From Rhodoplanes sp963840055 (GTDB taxonomy: Bacteria; Pseudomonadota; Alphaproteobacteria; Rhizobiales; Xanthobacteraceae): a DNA stretch of 64,000 nt. Positions within the stretch are counted from its first letter, which is position 1, and each line of letters starts with the position of its first letter. Location of the stretch: contig CAWIXM010000047.1 in the NCBI GenBank assembly GCA_963840055.1, forward strand, positions 1 to 64,000, read 5' to 3'. This document shows positions 51,803 to 60,306 of this stretch, piece by piece. The notes under the pieces are model-generated. The model was not told the origin of the DNA and did no database searches. It saw only the letters and a program-made list of their open reading frames with translations. The translations under genes and the position numbers were made by a program.

Positions 51803-54295
51803 ATGGCCGACCAACAACCTCCTTCAGGCAAGCAGAATTCGCGCCTACCCCAAACCGCCTCCACCGACGCCCGCCATGACGAGATGGTGGCGCCAACGGC
51901 GGGTGCCCAACACGGCGCATCGCCCGACCGGCGTGATCACACCCCCGGCAGCCATGATCATCGGGGGAGCCATCATGGGCACGCACCTGCGGGCGGCGCC
52001 GGCGACGGTGTACGCGATCCGGTGTGCGGCATGACCGTCGATCCGCATGCGACGCCGCATCGGGGGCAGCATGCGGGGCGTACCTACTACTTTTGTTCGA
52101 AGGGTTGCGCGGCGAAGTTCGCGGGCGATCCGGAAAAATATCTGACCAAGGACGAAGCAAAGCCGCCGCAACCGGTTCCCGAGGGAACGATCTACACCTG
52201 CCCGATGCATCCGCAGATCCGGCAGATCGGGCCGGGATCGTGCCCGATCTGCGGCATGGCGCTAGAGCCCGAGTTGGTTTCTGCCGAAGCGGCGCCGAAT
52301 GCGGAGCTCGTCGACATGACGCGCCGGTTCTGGGTCGGGCTCGTGCTGGCGCTCCCCGTCTTCGCCCTCGAAATGGGCGGGCACCTGACCAATCTCCACA
52401 TGCTGCTCAGTCAGACCGCATCGAACTGGCTGCAGTTCGCGTTTGCGGCGCCGGTCGTGCTGTGGGCCGGTTGGCCGTTCTTTGTCCGCGGCTGGCAATC
52501 GCTCCTCACCCGCAATCTGAACATGTTCACCCTGATCGCTATGGGCATCGGCGTTGCCTTTCTGTACAGCGTCGTCGCCGTCCTTGTGCCGGAGACTTTC
52601 CCGCCCGCGTTCCGCGCTAGGGAGGGCGCGGTCGCCGTGTACTTCGAAGCCGCGGCGGTGATCACCGTTCTGGTTCTGCTCGGCCAGGTGCTCGAGCTGC
52701 GCGCGCGCGAACAGACCTCTGGCGCCATCCGCGCGCTGCTCGACCTCGCGCCGAAGACGGCGCGCCGCGTGGCGGCGGACGGAACCGATGAGGAAGTCGC
52801 GCTCGACTCTGTCGTGGTCGGCGACCGTTTGCGAGTGCGTCCCGGCGAAAAAGTGCCGGTGGACGGCGAGGTGATCGAGGGACGCTCCGCGCTCGATGAG
52901 TCGATGGTGACGGGCGAGTCGATGCCCGTCACCAAGGAGACCGGCTCCAAGGTGATCGGCGGCACGCTCAATGCGACGGGCTCCTTTATCATGCGCGCCG
53001 AGAAGGTCGGCCGCGATACGATGCTGTCGCAGATCGTGCAGATGGTTGCCACCGCGCAGCGCTCGCGCGCACCAATTCAGCGGCTGGCCGACCAGGTAGC
53101 CGGCTGGTTCGTCCCGGCCGTCATCATCATCGCAATTGTCGCATTTGTCGCCTGGTCCATTTTTGGACCCGAGCCGCGCTATGCCTTCGGTCTCGTCGCC
53201 GCGGTCACCGTTCTGATCATCGCCTGCCCGTGTGCGCTCGGGCTGGCCACGCCCATGTCGATCATGGTCGGCGTCGGGCGCGGCGCTCAGGCGGGGGTGC
53301 TGATCAAGAATGCGGAAGCCCTTGAACGCATGGAGCGCATCGACACGCTGGTGGTCGATAAGACCGGGACATTGACGGAAGGAAAGCCCAAGGTCACGGC
53401 CGTCGTCCCCGCCGCTGGGTTCGACGAAGCGGGGGCGGTGCGGCTTGCCGCCAGCGTAGAACGGGCGAGCGAGCACCCGCTCGCGCTGGCGGTCGTGGCG
53501 GCGGCGCGCGAGCGCAATCTGCCTCTCGCTGATGTGTCCGAGTTCGATTCGCCCACCGGCAAGGGCGTGGTCGGCGTCGTCGAAGGCAAGCGACTGGCGC
53601 TCGGCAACGCGCGCTTTCTCCGCGAACTCGGGATCGTCACGCAGCCTCTTGAGGCCGAGTCCGAGCGGCTGCGACGCGAGGGCGCAACCGCGATCTTTCT
53701 CGCCGTGAATGGAAAACCCGCCGCGGTGCTCGCGATCGCCGATCCGGTGAAGACCACGACGCCTGACGCGCTCGCGGCGCTGGCGAAGGAACGCGTGCAC
53801 GTGGTGATGCTCACCGGCGACAATAGGACGACCGCGCAGGCGGTCGCGCAGCGTCTCGGCATCGCCGAGGTCGAAGCCGAAGTTCTGCCCGACCAGAAGA
53901 GCGCGGTCGTCGAGAAGTTGCGTCGGGAAGGTCGCGTCGTCGCCATGGCTGGCGACGGCGTCAACGACGCGCCTGCCCTTGCCGCGGCTGAAGTCGGCAT
54001 CGCCATGGGAACCGGCACCGACGTCGCCATCGAGAGCGCCGGGGTGACGCTGTTGAAAGGCGACCTGACCGGTATCGTGCGGGCGCGGCGCCTGTCCGAG
54101 GCGACCATGCGCAACATCCGTCAGAACCTGTTCTTCGCCTTTATCTACAACGCGGCAGGCGTGCCAATCGCGGCGGGCGCACTCTACCCGGCGTTCGGGA
54201 TTCTTCTGTCGCCGATCATCGCAGCGGCAGCGATGGCGCTGTCTTCCGTCAGTGTGGTCGGCAATGCACTGCGCCTTCGCCACGTGCGGCTGTAA
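51803..54295 (+). CDS. copA: Copper-transporting P1B-type ATPase with YHS and heavy-metal-binding N-terminal domains
   Basis: 830 residues. The N-terminal ~70 residues are His-rich (SHDHRGSHHGHAP). A YHS domain follows (RDPVCGMTVDPH, YYFCSKGCAAKF; residues 71-105). Next is a heavy-metal-binding domain YTCPMHPQIR..CPICGMALEPE (131-157) in place of HMA domains. Eight membrane helices; the transport motif is Cys475-Pro-Cys477. The phosphorylated Asp519 is in DKTGTLTEGKPKV, TGES is present, and GDGVNDAPALA forms the hinge. It exports Cu(I) to the periplasm. ATG preceded by GGAGG. Single gene under the CsoR operator. N-terminal YHS/HMBD types are common in rhizobial plasmids and islands. Confidence 0.94.
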   Translation: MADQQPPSGKQNSRLPQTASTDARHDEMVAPTAGAQHGASPDRRDHTPGSHDHRGSHHGHAPAGGAGDGVRDPVCGMTVDPHATPHRGQHAGRTYYFCSKGCAAKFAGDPEKYLTKDEAKPPQPVPEGTIYTCPMHPQIRQIGPGSCPICGMALEPELVSAEAAPNAELVDMTRRFWVGLVLALPVFALEMGGHLTNLHMLLSQTASNWLQFAFAAPVVLWAGWPFFVRGWQSLLTRNLNMFTLIAMGIGVAFLYSVVAVLVPETFPPAFRAREGAVAVYFEAAAVITVLVLLGQVLELRAREQTSGAIRALLDLAPKTARRVAADGTDEEVALDSVVVGDRLRVRPGEKVPVDGEVIEGRSALDESMVTGESMPVTKETGSKVIGGTLNATGSFIMRAEKVGRDTMLSQIVQMVATAQRSRAPIQRLADQVAGWFVPAVIIIAIVAFVAWSIFGPEPRYAFGLVAAVTVLIIACPCALGLATPMSIMVGVGRGAQAGVLIKNAEALERMERIDTLVVDKTGTLTEGKPKVTAVVPAAGFDEAGAVRLAASVERASEHPLALAVVAAARERNLPLADVSEFDSPTGKGVVGVVEGKRLALGNARFLRELGIVTQPLEAESERLRREGATAIFLAVNGKPAAVLAIADPVKTTTPDALAALAKERVHVVMLTGDNRTTAQAVAQRLGIAEVEAEVLPDQKSAVVEKLRREGRVVAMAGDGVNDAPALAAAEVGIAMGTGTDVAIESAGVTLLKGDLTGIVRARRLSEATMRNIRQNLFFAFIYNAAGVPIAAGALYPAFGILLSPIIAAAAMALSSVSVVGNALRLRHVRL

Positions 54296-54395
54296 GCGCC
54301 TATCGCATGCTTACACACCGTGCGGGCTGCGCCGCCATCGCAGCCGACCTTCAGAACATTCCGTTCGATGGTCGGGAGTGTGTGAACCTTGATCG

Positions 54396-54602
54396 TCACA
54401 TTTGATGCGGATGATACCGTATGCCGTTTGCAATCTGGAGCTCTCGCACATACCGCACGATCGCTGCAAGTTGCTGAGCCGTGACCTGAGGCTGCGGCGG
54501 CATGTCACCGTATGGCCAGTGCTGCTGAGGCACGCCCTGCATCACCGCGAAAAGAAAGGCGTCGTCGGAATGGTGGCCAGGATTGTAAATTTGCCAGAAA
54601 CG
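54396..54602 (-). pseudogene. C-terminal fragment of a c-type cytochrome
   Basis: About 65 residues read FWQIYNPGHHSDDAFLFAVM, then GVPQQHWPYGDMPPQP and LAAIVRYVRELQIANGI. The GDMPP methionine and the terminal helix with IVRYVRELQ are the distal half of a class I cytochrome c domain of the kind found with copper oxidases. The CxxCH heme site and everything N-terminal are missing; the upstream frame has no homology I recognise. Clearly a decayed or truncated gene. Confidence 0.6.
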
Positions 54603-54904
54603 AGGTCGGGAACCAGGATGGTCTGTTTGAGCTCGCGGCCTAGCAAGATGCAACGCTGGAAGCGCTATACCGGCTCGCCTTGACCGGCAACTGCTATTGG
54701 ATTCCCGACAACTACGCCAAGACGGCGCCATTTCTATCGCAAGTCCTCGCACGAGACAGAACCAAGACGCATCCTGAGCGCGACCTTTCCGTCCGCCAGC
54801 GGTTGGGCGAGGAACGTCGATTATCCGTTGCGGCACGCCAATATCACGCTGCCAGGCTCATCGACCGGGCAACAAGGATGCTGAATAGGTCCCTCTGGTT
54901 CAAC

Positions 54905-55037
54905 GCTCATAGGGGTGGGGGGTATTAAGCTAGACGATTAGACTTGACGACAGTCCAATGGATAATAATAAAGATATTCAGCATCCCACCCCAGGTGGGG
55001 TGGGATTGGTGCGGCGGCTAACATAGGGCAAGCGCAC
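54905..55037 (+). promoter_or_regulatory. Promoter and operator palindrome of copZ-regulator-copA unit
   Basis: TTGACG at 54944-54949 with TAATAA about 16 bases later is a plausible sigma-70 promoter. A perfect 10-bp inverted repeat ATCCCACCCC (54983-54992) / GGGGTGGGAT (54997-55006) with a 4-base centre follows it, and a related G-tract AGGGGTGGGGGGTATT lies at 54911-54926. G-tract dyads of this type are bound by CsoR/RcnR-family regulators, one of which is encoded in the unit. Confidence 0.6.
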
Positions 55038-55237
55038 ATGATTAAACTCAAAATTGAAGGAATGACCTGCAATCACTGCGTCAAGTCCGTCACCGAGGCT
55101 TTGGCGGAAGGTCCCGGCGTCGAGAACGTCGTCGAAGTCAGCCTGGCGCAAAAGGAAGCTGTGGTGAGTGGCCTGCGCAGGCGGCAGCCCTGGTCAACGC
55201 CGTTGCCGATCTGGGTTACGAAGTTCGGGTGGCCTGA
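55038..55237 (+). pseudogene. copZ: CopZ-like HMA copper chaperone with one frameshift
   Basis: ATG at 55038 opens MIKLKIEGMTCNHCVKSVTE, a canonical HMA metal-binding domain with the CxxC pair Cys12/Cys15. The frame is lost near 55165-55175. In the next register it resumes as AQAAALVNAVADLGYEVRVA, with a stop at 55235-55237 exactly where the next gene starts (TGATG). The repaired product is about 66 residues, the normal CopZ size. CopZ hands Cu(I) to the ATPase or regulator. The precise stop/start junction argues that the break is recent or an error. Confidence 0.75.
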
Positions 55238-55530
55238 TGGACACGAGCGCAACACATGGCATGCACCTCAATCCCGAGGTGCGCGAGATCGCTCTCAAGC
55301 GTCTGAAGTCCGTCAAGGGGCACCTTGATGGCATCGTGCGGATGCTGGAGCGCGAGTCCACCTATTGCGTCGATGTTCTCAAGCAGATCAAGGCGGTAGA
55401 GGGCGCGCTCGACCGCATCGGCGACATGGTGCTGCAAAGCCACCTCAAGCATCATGTCGTCACCGCGCATGCCAGAGGCGACACCGACAGGATCGTCGCC
55501 GAACTGATGGACGTGTTGAAGTATCGTTGA
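55237..55530 (+). CDS. CsoR/RcnR-family metal-sensing repressor with C-H-H signature
   Basis: 97 residues from the ATG at 55237, sharing bases with the copZ stop (TGATG). DUF156 fold: REIALKRLKSVKGHLDGIVR is the DNA-binding helix. The metal ligands read Cys44, His69 and His73 (STYCVDV; SHLKHHVV), so the CsoR second Cys is replaced by His, as in RcnR/DmeR Ni/Co sensors. An N-terminal His10 could be the fourth RcnR-type ligand. Yet it is wedged between copZ and a copper ATPase gene. It may sense copper by altered coordination, or another metal. Likely binds the palindrome at 54983-55006. Confidence 0.85.
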   Translation: MDTSATHGMHLNPEVREIALKRLKSVKGHLDGIVRMLERESTYCVDVLKQIKAVEGALDRIGDMVLQSHLKHHVVTAHARGDTDRIVAELMDVLKYR

Positions 55531-55564
55531 TCGAGGGGGCTCAAAAATCGAGAAAGCGGGACCA

Positions 55565-58084
55565 ATGAGTGAGGATTCGAGTCTCCGAATTCAAGGCATG
55601 ACCTGCGCGAGCTGTGTTGGGCGCGTCGAACGGGCGTTGAAGAAGGTCCCCGGCGTCGTCGACGCCAGCGTCAATCTGGCAACCGAAGACGCGCATGTCG
55701 TTGCCGATCCGGCGCTGGTCAACGCGAATACGCTGATCGGAGCCGTCAAGGGCGCCGGCTACGAGCCGGAAGTCGCACAAACCACCTTCGCGATCGGCGG
55801 CATGAGTTGCGCGTCCTGCGTCGCGCGCGTTGAGAGCGCCGTGCGGCGGCTGCCGGGCGTGGTCGAGGCCAACGTCAACCTGGCCACCGAAAAGGCCAAT
55901 ATCAGCTATTTCCCAAAGATGCTGACGCTGGCCAAGATCGCCGACGCGATCGCGGCCGCCGGCTATACGGCGAGCCCGGAGGACGCGCAGGCATCGGCAA
56001 AGAGCGAAGATGGCAAGGACGGTGAGCTGCTGGCGCTTCGCCGCAATTTCGTTTTTGCGACGGCATTCACGGTTCCGCTCGTCATTGTCGCGATGGGCAA
56101 AGACATTCCCGGCCTGCGCGAAGTGATGCTCAGACTACTGCCGGAACATGCATGGATGTGGATCGAGTTCTTGCTGGCAACGCCGGTACAGTTATATGCC
56201 GGTTGGCGCTTCTACCGCAGCGGCTGGGCCGAATTGCGTCATTTAAATCCGGGCATGAACAGCCTGGTGATGCTGGGCAGCTCCGCAGCGTATTTCTATT
56301 CGCTGCTGGCGTTGACAGTGCCGGTGATTTTCCCGGCCGGCACGGCGACGACCTATTTCGAGGCGGCGGGCGTGATCATCACGCTGATCCTGCTCGGGCG
56401 CTATCTCGAGGCGGTCGCCAAGGGGCGCACCTCGCAGGCAATCAAGCGGCTGCTGCAGCTGCAGGTCAAGACCGCCCGCGTCGTGCGCGACGGCGTCGAA
56501 ATGGAAATTCCCATTGAGGAAGTCGTTGCCGGCGACACGGTGCATGTGCGCCCCGGCGAGCGTATTCCGGTCGACGGCATCGTCACCGAGGGCATGAGCT
56601 ACGTCGATGAATCGATGCTGACCGGCGAGCCGGTGCCGGTCGAAAAGCGCGCGGGCAACGAGGTTGTCGGCAGCACCATCAACAAGACCGGCGCTTTTAC
56701 CTTCCGCGCCACTCGCGTCGGCGCCGACACCGTGCTGAGCCAAATCATCAAGCTCATCGAGGAGGCGCAAACATCGAAGCCGCCGATCCAGAAAATGGCC
56801 GACAGGATCGCCGGCGTTTTCGTCCCCCTGGTGATGGCGGCGGCGGCGCTGACTTTTGCGATTTGGCTCGTATTTGGTCCGGCGCCGGCCTTGAGTTTCG
56901 CCTTTGTCACCGCCGTCTCCGTGCTGTTGATCGCGTGCCCCTGCGCCATGGGGCTGGCGACGCCGACCGCCATCATGGTGGCGACCGGCAAGGGCGCCGA
57001 GATGGGTGTGCTGTTCCGCAAGGGCACCGCGCTGGAACTCCTGGGCCATGTCGACATGGTGGTCATGGACAAGACTGGCACACTGACCAAGGGCCGGCCG
57101 GAACTGACCGACTTGCAACTCGCCGACGGTTCGCTGAGCGAACAGGAGGTGCTGTGCGCAGTGGCGGCAGTCGAAGCCAGGAGCGAGCATCCAGTGGGCG
57201 AGGCCATCATGCGCGCCGCCAAGTCCGATCGCCGCATGACTCTGTCGGAGGCCAAGGACTTCGCTGCGGAACCCGGCTTCGGCGTACATGCGAACGTCGA
57301 CGGCCACGTGGTCCAGGTCGGCGCCGATCGTTACATGCGCAAGCTCGGCATCGATGTTGGGCCCGTAGCCGCTGCGGCCGAGCAGTTCGCCCGCGACGGC
57401 AAGACGCCGCTCTATGCCGCCATCGACGGCAGGCTTGCCGCCGCGATGAGCGTGTCGGATCCGCTCAAGGACGGCAGCGCGGATGCTGTTGCGGCCCTGC
57501 ATGACCTAGGGCTCAAGGTCGCCATGGTGACCGGCGACAACCGCCACACGGCGCACGCCATCGCGACCCAAGTCGGCATCGACGAGGTGCTGGCCGAGGT
57601 GCTGCCGGATCAGAAGGCGGCCAACGTCAAGCGTCTGCAGCAGGACGGACGGCGCGTGGCCTTTGTCGGCGACGGTATCAACGACGCGCCGGCTTTGGCA
57701 CAGGCCGATGTCGGCATCGCCATCGGCACCGGCACAGATATCGCCATCGAGGCAGGCGACGTGATTTTGATGTCCGGCGACCTGCGCGGCATCATCAACG
57801 CGGTCGCGTTGTCACGAAGGACACTGCGCACCATCATCTACAACTTCGTGTGGGCTTATGCCTACAACATCGCTCTGATTCCGGTTGCGGCGGGCGCGCT
57901 CTATCCGTTGCTGCACCTGCTGCTCAATCCAATGCTGGCCGCCGGCGCCATGAGCGTCTCGAGCCTGTTCGTGCTGACCAACTCGCTGCGGCTACGTGCG
58001 TTCCGTCCGTCGATCACGGTTGCGTCCAGGGAGCAGGAGAACGATTCGGGGAATCGGCAGGCGCTGCCAGTGCCTGCTGAATAG
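55565..58084 (+). CDS. copA: Copper-transporting P1B-type ATPase with two HMA domains
   Basis: 839 residues. Two HMA domains: IQGMTCASC (Cys14, Cys17) and IGGMSCASC (Cys82, Cys85). Eight membrane helices follow, with the transport motif Cys458-Pro-Cys460 in ACPCAMG, the phosphorylated Asp502 in MDKTGTLTKGRPE, MLTGEPVPVEK and GDGINDAPALAQADVG. It is a Cu(I) exporter of the CopA/CtpA class. It is the last gene of the copZ-regulator-copA unit, 34 bases after the regulator. It differs strongly at the N-terminus from the YHS/HMBD-type ATPase upstream, so the two were assembled from different sources and not by tandem duplication. Confidence 0.94.
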   Translation: MSEDSSLRIQGMTCASCVGRVERALKKVPGVVDASVNLATEDAHVVADPALVNANTLIGAVKGAGYEPEVAQTTFAIGGMSCASCVARVESAVRRLPGVVEANVNLATEKANISYFPKMLTLAKIADAIAAAGYTASPEDAQASAKSEDGKDGELLALRRNFVFATAFTVPLVIVAMGKDIPGLREVMLRLLPEHAWMWIEFLLATPVQLYAGWRFYRSGWAELRHLNPGMNSLVMLGSSAAYFYSLLALTVPVIFPAGTATTYFEAAGVIITLILLGRYLEAVAKGRTSQAIKRLLQLQVKTARVVRDGVEMEIPIEEVVAGDTVHVRPGERIPVDGIVTEGMSYVDESMLTGEPVPVEKRAGNEVVGSTINKTGAFTFRATRVGADTVLSQIIKLIEEAQTSKPPIQKMADRIAGVFVPLVMAAAALTFAIWLVFGPAPALSFAFVTAVSVLLIACPCAMGLATPTAIMVATGKGAEMGVLFRKGTALELLGHVDMVVMDKTGTLTKGRPELTDLQLADGSLSEQEVLCAVAAVEARSEHPVGEAIMRAAKSDRRMTLSEAKDFAAEPGFGVHANVDGHVVQVGADRYMRKLGIDVGPVAAAAEQFARDGKTPLYAAIDGRLAAAMSVSDPLKDGSADAVAALHDLGLKVAMVTGDNRHTAHAIATQVGIDEVLAEVLPDQKAANVKRLQQDGRRVAFVGDGINDAPALAQADVGIAIGTGTDIAIEAGDVILMSGDLRGIINAVALSRRTLRTIIYNFVWAYAYNIALIPVAAGALYPLLHLLLNPMLAAGAMSVSSLFVLTNSLRLRAFRPSITVASREQENDSGNRQALPVPAE

Positions 58085-58095
58085 TCGGGGGGTCT

Positions 58096-58178
58096 GGCGC
58101 GCGCGGCCAGAAGCTACGCGCGCGGTGAGGTCGATCGCGACGAGTATCTACAGAAGAAGCACGACCTGACCGGCTGAC
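58096..58178 (+). pseudogene. SHOCT-type C-terminal motif remnant
   Basis: One frame after the copA stop reads ARSYARGEVDRDEYLQKKHD then LTG and a stop at 58176-58178. This is the short SHOCT tail (R-Y-A-x-G-E-I-x-x-x-E-Y) of small membrane proteins often encoded with copper exporters. The rest of the gene is missing. Confidence 0.55.
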
Positions 58179-58308
58179 ACTTCGGATGCTCGCTTAAAAA
58201 GCGGCGGGTGTGCGAAGCGGACATCATCACCGACGAGGTGACGCCTTGGTGCAGCTTTTCAACGTGGCGGTCAGGCCATCTTTTCACCGTTCAAGCAGGA
58301 GCTGAGCA

Positions 58309-58528
58309 ATGATGGGTTATGGTCCGCATTGGGGAATGATGAGCTACGGGTCCCAAGTGGGGAATGATGAGCGGATTGGGAGGCCCAATATGGGCAGCGC
58401 CATTTAGCATGATAACGTGGCCGTTGCTGCTCGTGGCCGCGACGGCAGGTGCGGTTTGGCTCTTGCGTTCGTCTCCAAAGGATAGCCAGCCACGCCCAAC
58501 GCGTCGCTCATCTGGTCAGACCTCCTGA
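58309..58528 (+). pseudogene. Small Met/Gly/Trp-rich membrane protein, frameshifted
   Basis: ATG at 58309, after CAGGAG, opens MMGYGPHWGMMSYGS, then the frame slips near 58350. The adjacent register gives KWGMMSGLGGPIWAAPFSMI, a hydrophobic helix (TWPLLLVAATAGAVWLL), a basic tail and a stop at 58526-58528. The MMGxWGMM start and single membrane helix match the N-terminal part of SHOCT-type proteins next to copper ATPases, and the SHOCT tail fragment upstream suggests rearrangement. Role unknown, probably envelope copper handling. Confidence 0.55.
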
Positions 58529-58568
58529 ACGAGCGCCATAGCGCTGTGCAATCGCTGCGGACAGCCCG

Positions 58569-58976
58569 ATGTCGCGGGAAGGAAGCAAAGTGAGCTACTA
58601 CTTCAGCAAAACGTTGTCGGCGAGCTTTGATGAAGCCGTTCGGCGTACGACGGATGCCCTTAAGAAGGAAGGGTTTGGGATCATCACCGAGATCGACGTC
58701 AAACAAACGCTGAAGGCAAAAATCGGCGTCGACTTTCGCAACTATCGCATCTTAGGCGCGTGCAACCCAGCGCTTGCGCATGAGGCGCTGCAATTGGAGG
58801 ACAAGGTTGGGACCATGCTGCCTTGCAACGTCGTTGTGCAAGAGGTTGCGGGCGGCAATACCGAAGTCGCCGCGATTGATCCCGTCGCCTCCATGCAGGC
58901 CATTGATAATGCGCAATTGCGCCAGGCGGCGGAAAACGTTCGAGCGAAATTGAAACATGTCATCGAGAGTCTCTGA
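58569..58976 (+). CDS. DUF302 family protein
   Basis: 135 residues. Core blocks: YFSKTLSASFDEAVRRTTDA, EGFGIITEIDVKQTLKAKIG, YRILGACNPALAHEAL and MLPCNVVVQEVAGGNTEVAA, all typical of the DUF302 fold. A GTG at 58590 behind GGAAGGAAG may be the real start, giving 128 residues. DUF302 proteins are small, cytosolic or periplasmic, of unknown function, and often lie in metal- or sulfur-stress clusters. The conserved Cys in GACNP and LPCNV could bind a metal. Confidence 0.85.
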   Translation: MSREGSKVSYYFSKTLSASFDEAVRRTTDALKKEGFGIITEIDVKQTLKAKIGVDFRNYRILGACNPALAHEALQLEDKVGTMLPCNVVVQEVAGGNTEVAAIDPVASMQAIDNAQLRQAAENVRAKLKHVIESL

Positions 58977-59142
58977 ATTGGCTCGCGGGCATGGGCCGCC
59001 GAGCGCGCAGTTTGTTTCAGCATTCTGACTGGGCTGAACGGTCCGACACGTAATCGGCGGCCATACTTTAGTCCGTGGTTACTCGTGTCCTTCCTTAGCC
59101 TATCGCGACCGCGACGGCGATCGACCGTGTCCCTCCTGAAAA
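58977..59142. other. Short non-coding gap
   Basis: Nothing recognisable between the DUF302 gene and the transposase remnant. Confidence 0.4.
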
Positions 59143-59480
59143 TCATATCCGCGAATAACAATGATGCAGCTCTGACAGGATTGGCAAAGCCGCAATGGCC
59201 CCATAGCGCTGGATCGCGCGACCGAACGGGGCATCCTTGTCCAACGATAGGTGCGTCCGCGTCTCATTGTAATAATGGGTATATACGGTCAAGATCCGCT
59301 GCAGATGCCGTGCACCGAAGATGAGAACGTGATCCAAGCAGTCGCGCCGCAATGTTCCGATCAGACGTTCCGCATACGGTTCTGCCAGAGCGACCGAGGT
59401 GAGATTGGTCGGTCTCGGATCTCGGCTTCAAGCCGCCGTCGCGACTTGAACAGACCGACGATAAACACTGCGAGCAAGCG
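59143..59480 (-). pseudogene. C-terminal remnant of a DDE integrase-core transposase
   Basis: The minus-strand frame reads PYAERLIGTLRRDCLDHV, then VYTHYYNETRTHLSLDKDAP and a terminal PILSELHHCYSRI. This is the last ~90 residues of the rve-type transposases common in Bradyrhizobium genomes; the catalytic Glu of the DDE triad would be in YAERLIGTLRR. Upstream of about 59390 the frame shifts and similarity fades. No terminal inverted repeat or N-terminal half is present, so the element is dead. Confidence 0.7.
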
Positions 59481-59684
59481 GAGGATCGCGAGCATCGAAT
59501 GCGATGATGCTGATTCTCCCTCACTACGCGAATCCGACCGGATGGAATTTTCAGGATATTTTCAGGAGCCACAGCGTTTCTTAAGTCCACGAATCAGTGC
59601 ATCATTGAGCCCTTAAATGCGGCTGATGTTGCTTCGCACAAAGTAGGATTGCGCTGCACAGCCAATCTGATCAGCATATTAGAT

Positions 59685-59921
59685 ATGGCGACTTATCGGC
59701 GTAGTGAGGAAGACGAGCGCAGGATTGTGCGGTGTGCTGCCTGCGACGGGACGGTGTTGGCAGAGATGACCGGTTTCGGCCGCATCGATGCGAATACCGT
59801 GTGTGCCTCCTGCGGGATGAAGTTGATCGACTCGCCCTTTAGCGGTGGTGACTATTTCGACGTGATTATGAGAGTCGGCCGCCCTGTCTGGCGTGGGGCG
59901 CGGCTTCGTCGCGCGGGATAG
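59685..59921 (+). CDS. Small putative zinc-ribbon protein
   Basis: 78 residues from the ATG at 59685 (an upstream start adds 12). Two Cys pairs, CAACDG and CASCGM, are 25 residues apart and could form a zinc ribbon. No family recognised and no strong ribosome site. Its 3' end overlaps the decayed esterase on the other strand, which lowers confidence that it is expressed. Confidence 0.35.
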   Translation: MATYRRSEEDERRIVRCAACDGTVLAEMTGFGRIDANTVCASCGMKLIDSPFSGGDYFDVIMRVGRPVWRGARLRRAG

Positions 59922-60295
59922 CGGTTTGCCTGTGCCGCAAATTATCCTCCGCTGTGGCAACGCAGCGCTTGCAGCCGGGTCGGAGGATTCTCACGTTCCT
60001 CGGTACGTCCCTGTCGAGGCGTCGGAGCATCATCGCTGTGGTGTCAAACGGCACCCCGGCATTGATCACCTGGGGCATCGATCCCTCGCGCTTTGAGCAG
60101 AGCCTGCAATTGCGCCGGATAGGCGCCTTCGTTGCCGACGTACCAACCATGCGTGTTGCTGGCGCCGATCGCTACGATTCGCAGCGGCGCCCCATGGGCA
60201 ATGATGCTTGTGCACAGAATTGCCGCAACGGCCGACAGGACCGCTCTGCTCAAGCAGCCAACAACCGCTGCCTTGAGCGCGCGCCTGTATGGCAA
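59890..60295 (-). pseudogene. GDSL/SGNH esterase (TesA-like), frameshifted
   Basis: From the ATG at 60295 the product has a signal-like hydrophobic start (LSRAVLSAVAAILCTSIIAH). It then reads PLRIVAIGASNTHGWYVGNE and AYPAQLQALLKARGIDA, the first blocks of lysophospholipase/thioesterase I-like SGNH enzymes (GASNT carries the nucleophile Ser). The frame breaks near 60080. The adjacent register continues QVINAGVPFDTTAMMLRRLD and RNVRILRPGC before fading near 59930. The block with the catalytic Asp-His pair is gone. Confidence 0.65.
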
Positions 60296-60306
60296 TTCTT
60301 CCCCCG

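Larger units (their letters stand above)
54296..55037. other. Degraded stretch between the two ATPase units
   Basis: No intact gene. It holds the cytochrome c tail on the minus strand (54396-54600) and then about 300 bases with only weak open frames. The right end (54905-55037) is AT-richer and contains the control signals of the second copper unit. Confidence 0.5.

Noticed and set aside
52262..54283. 673-codon minus-strand frame opposite the first copper ATPase gene
   Set aside because: Pure antisense of a recognisable P-type ATPase; Arg/His/Asp-rich and motif-free.
54680..54928. 82-codon plus-strand frame between the ATPase genes
   Set aside because: No family features, no ribosome site, and it overlaps degraded sequence.
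56243..57502. 419-codon minus-strand frame opposite the second copper ATPase gene
   Set aside because: Antisense shadow, same reasoning.
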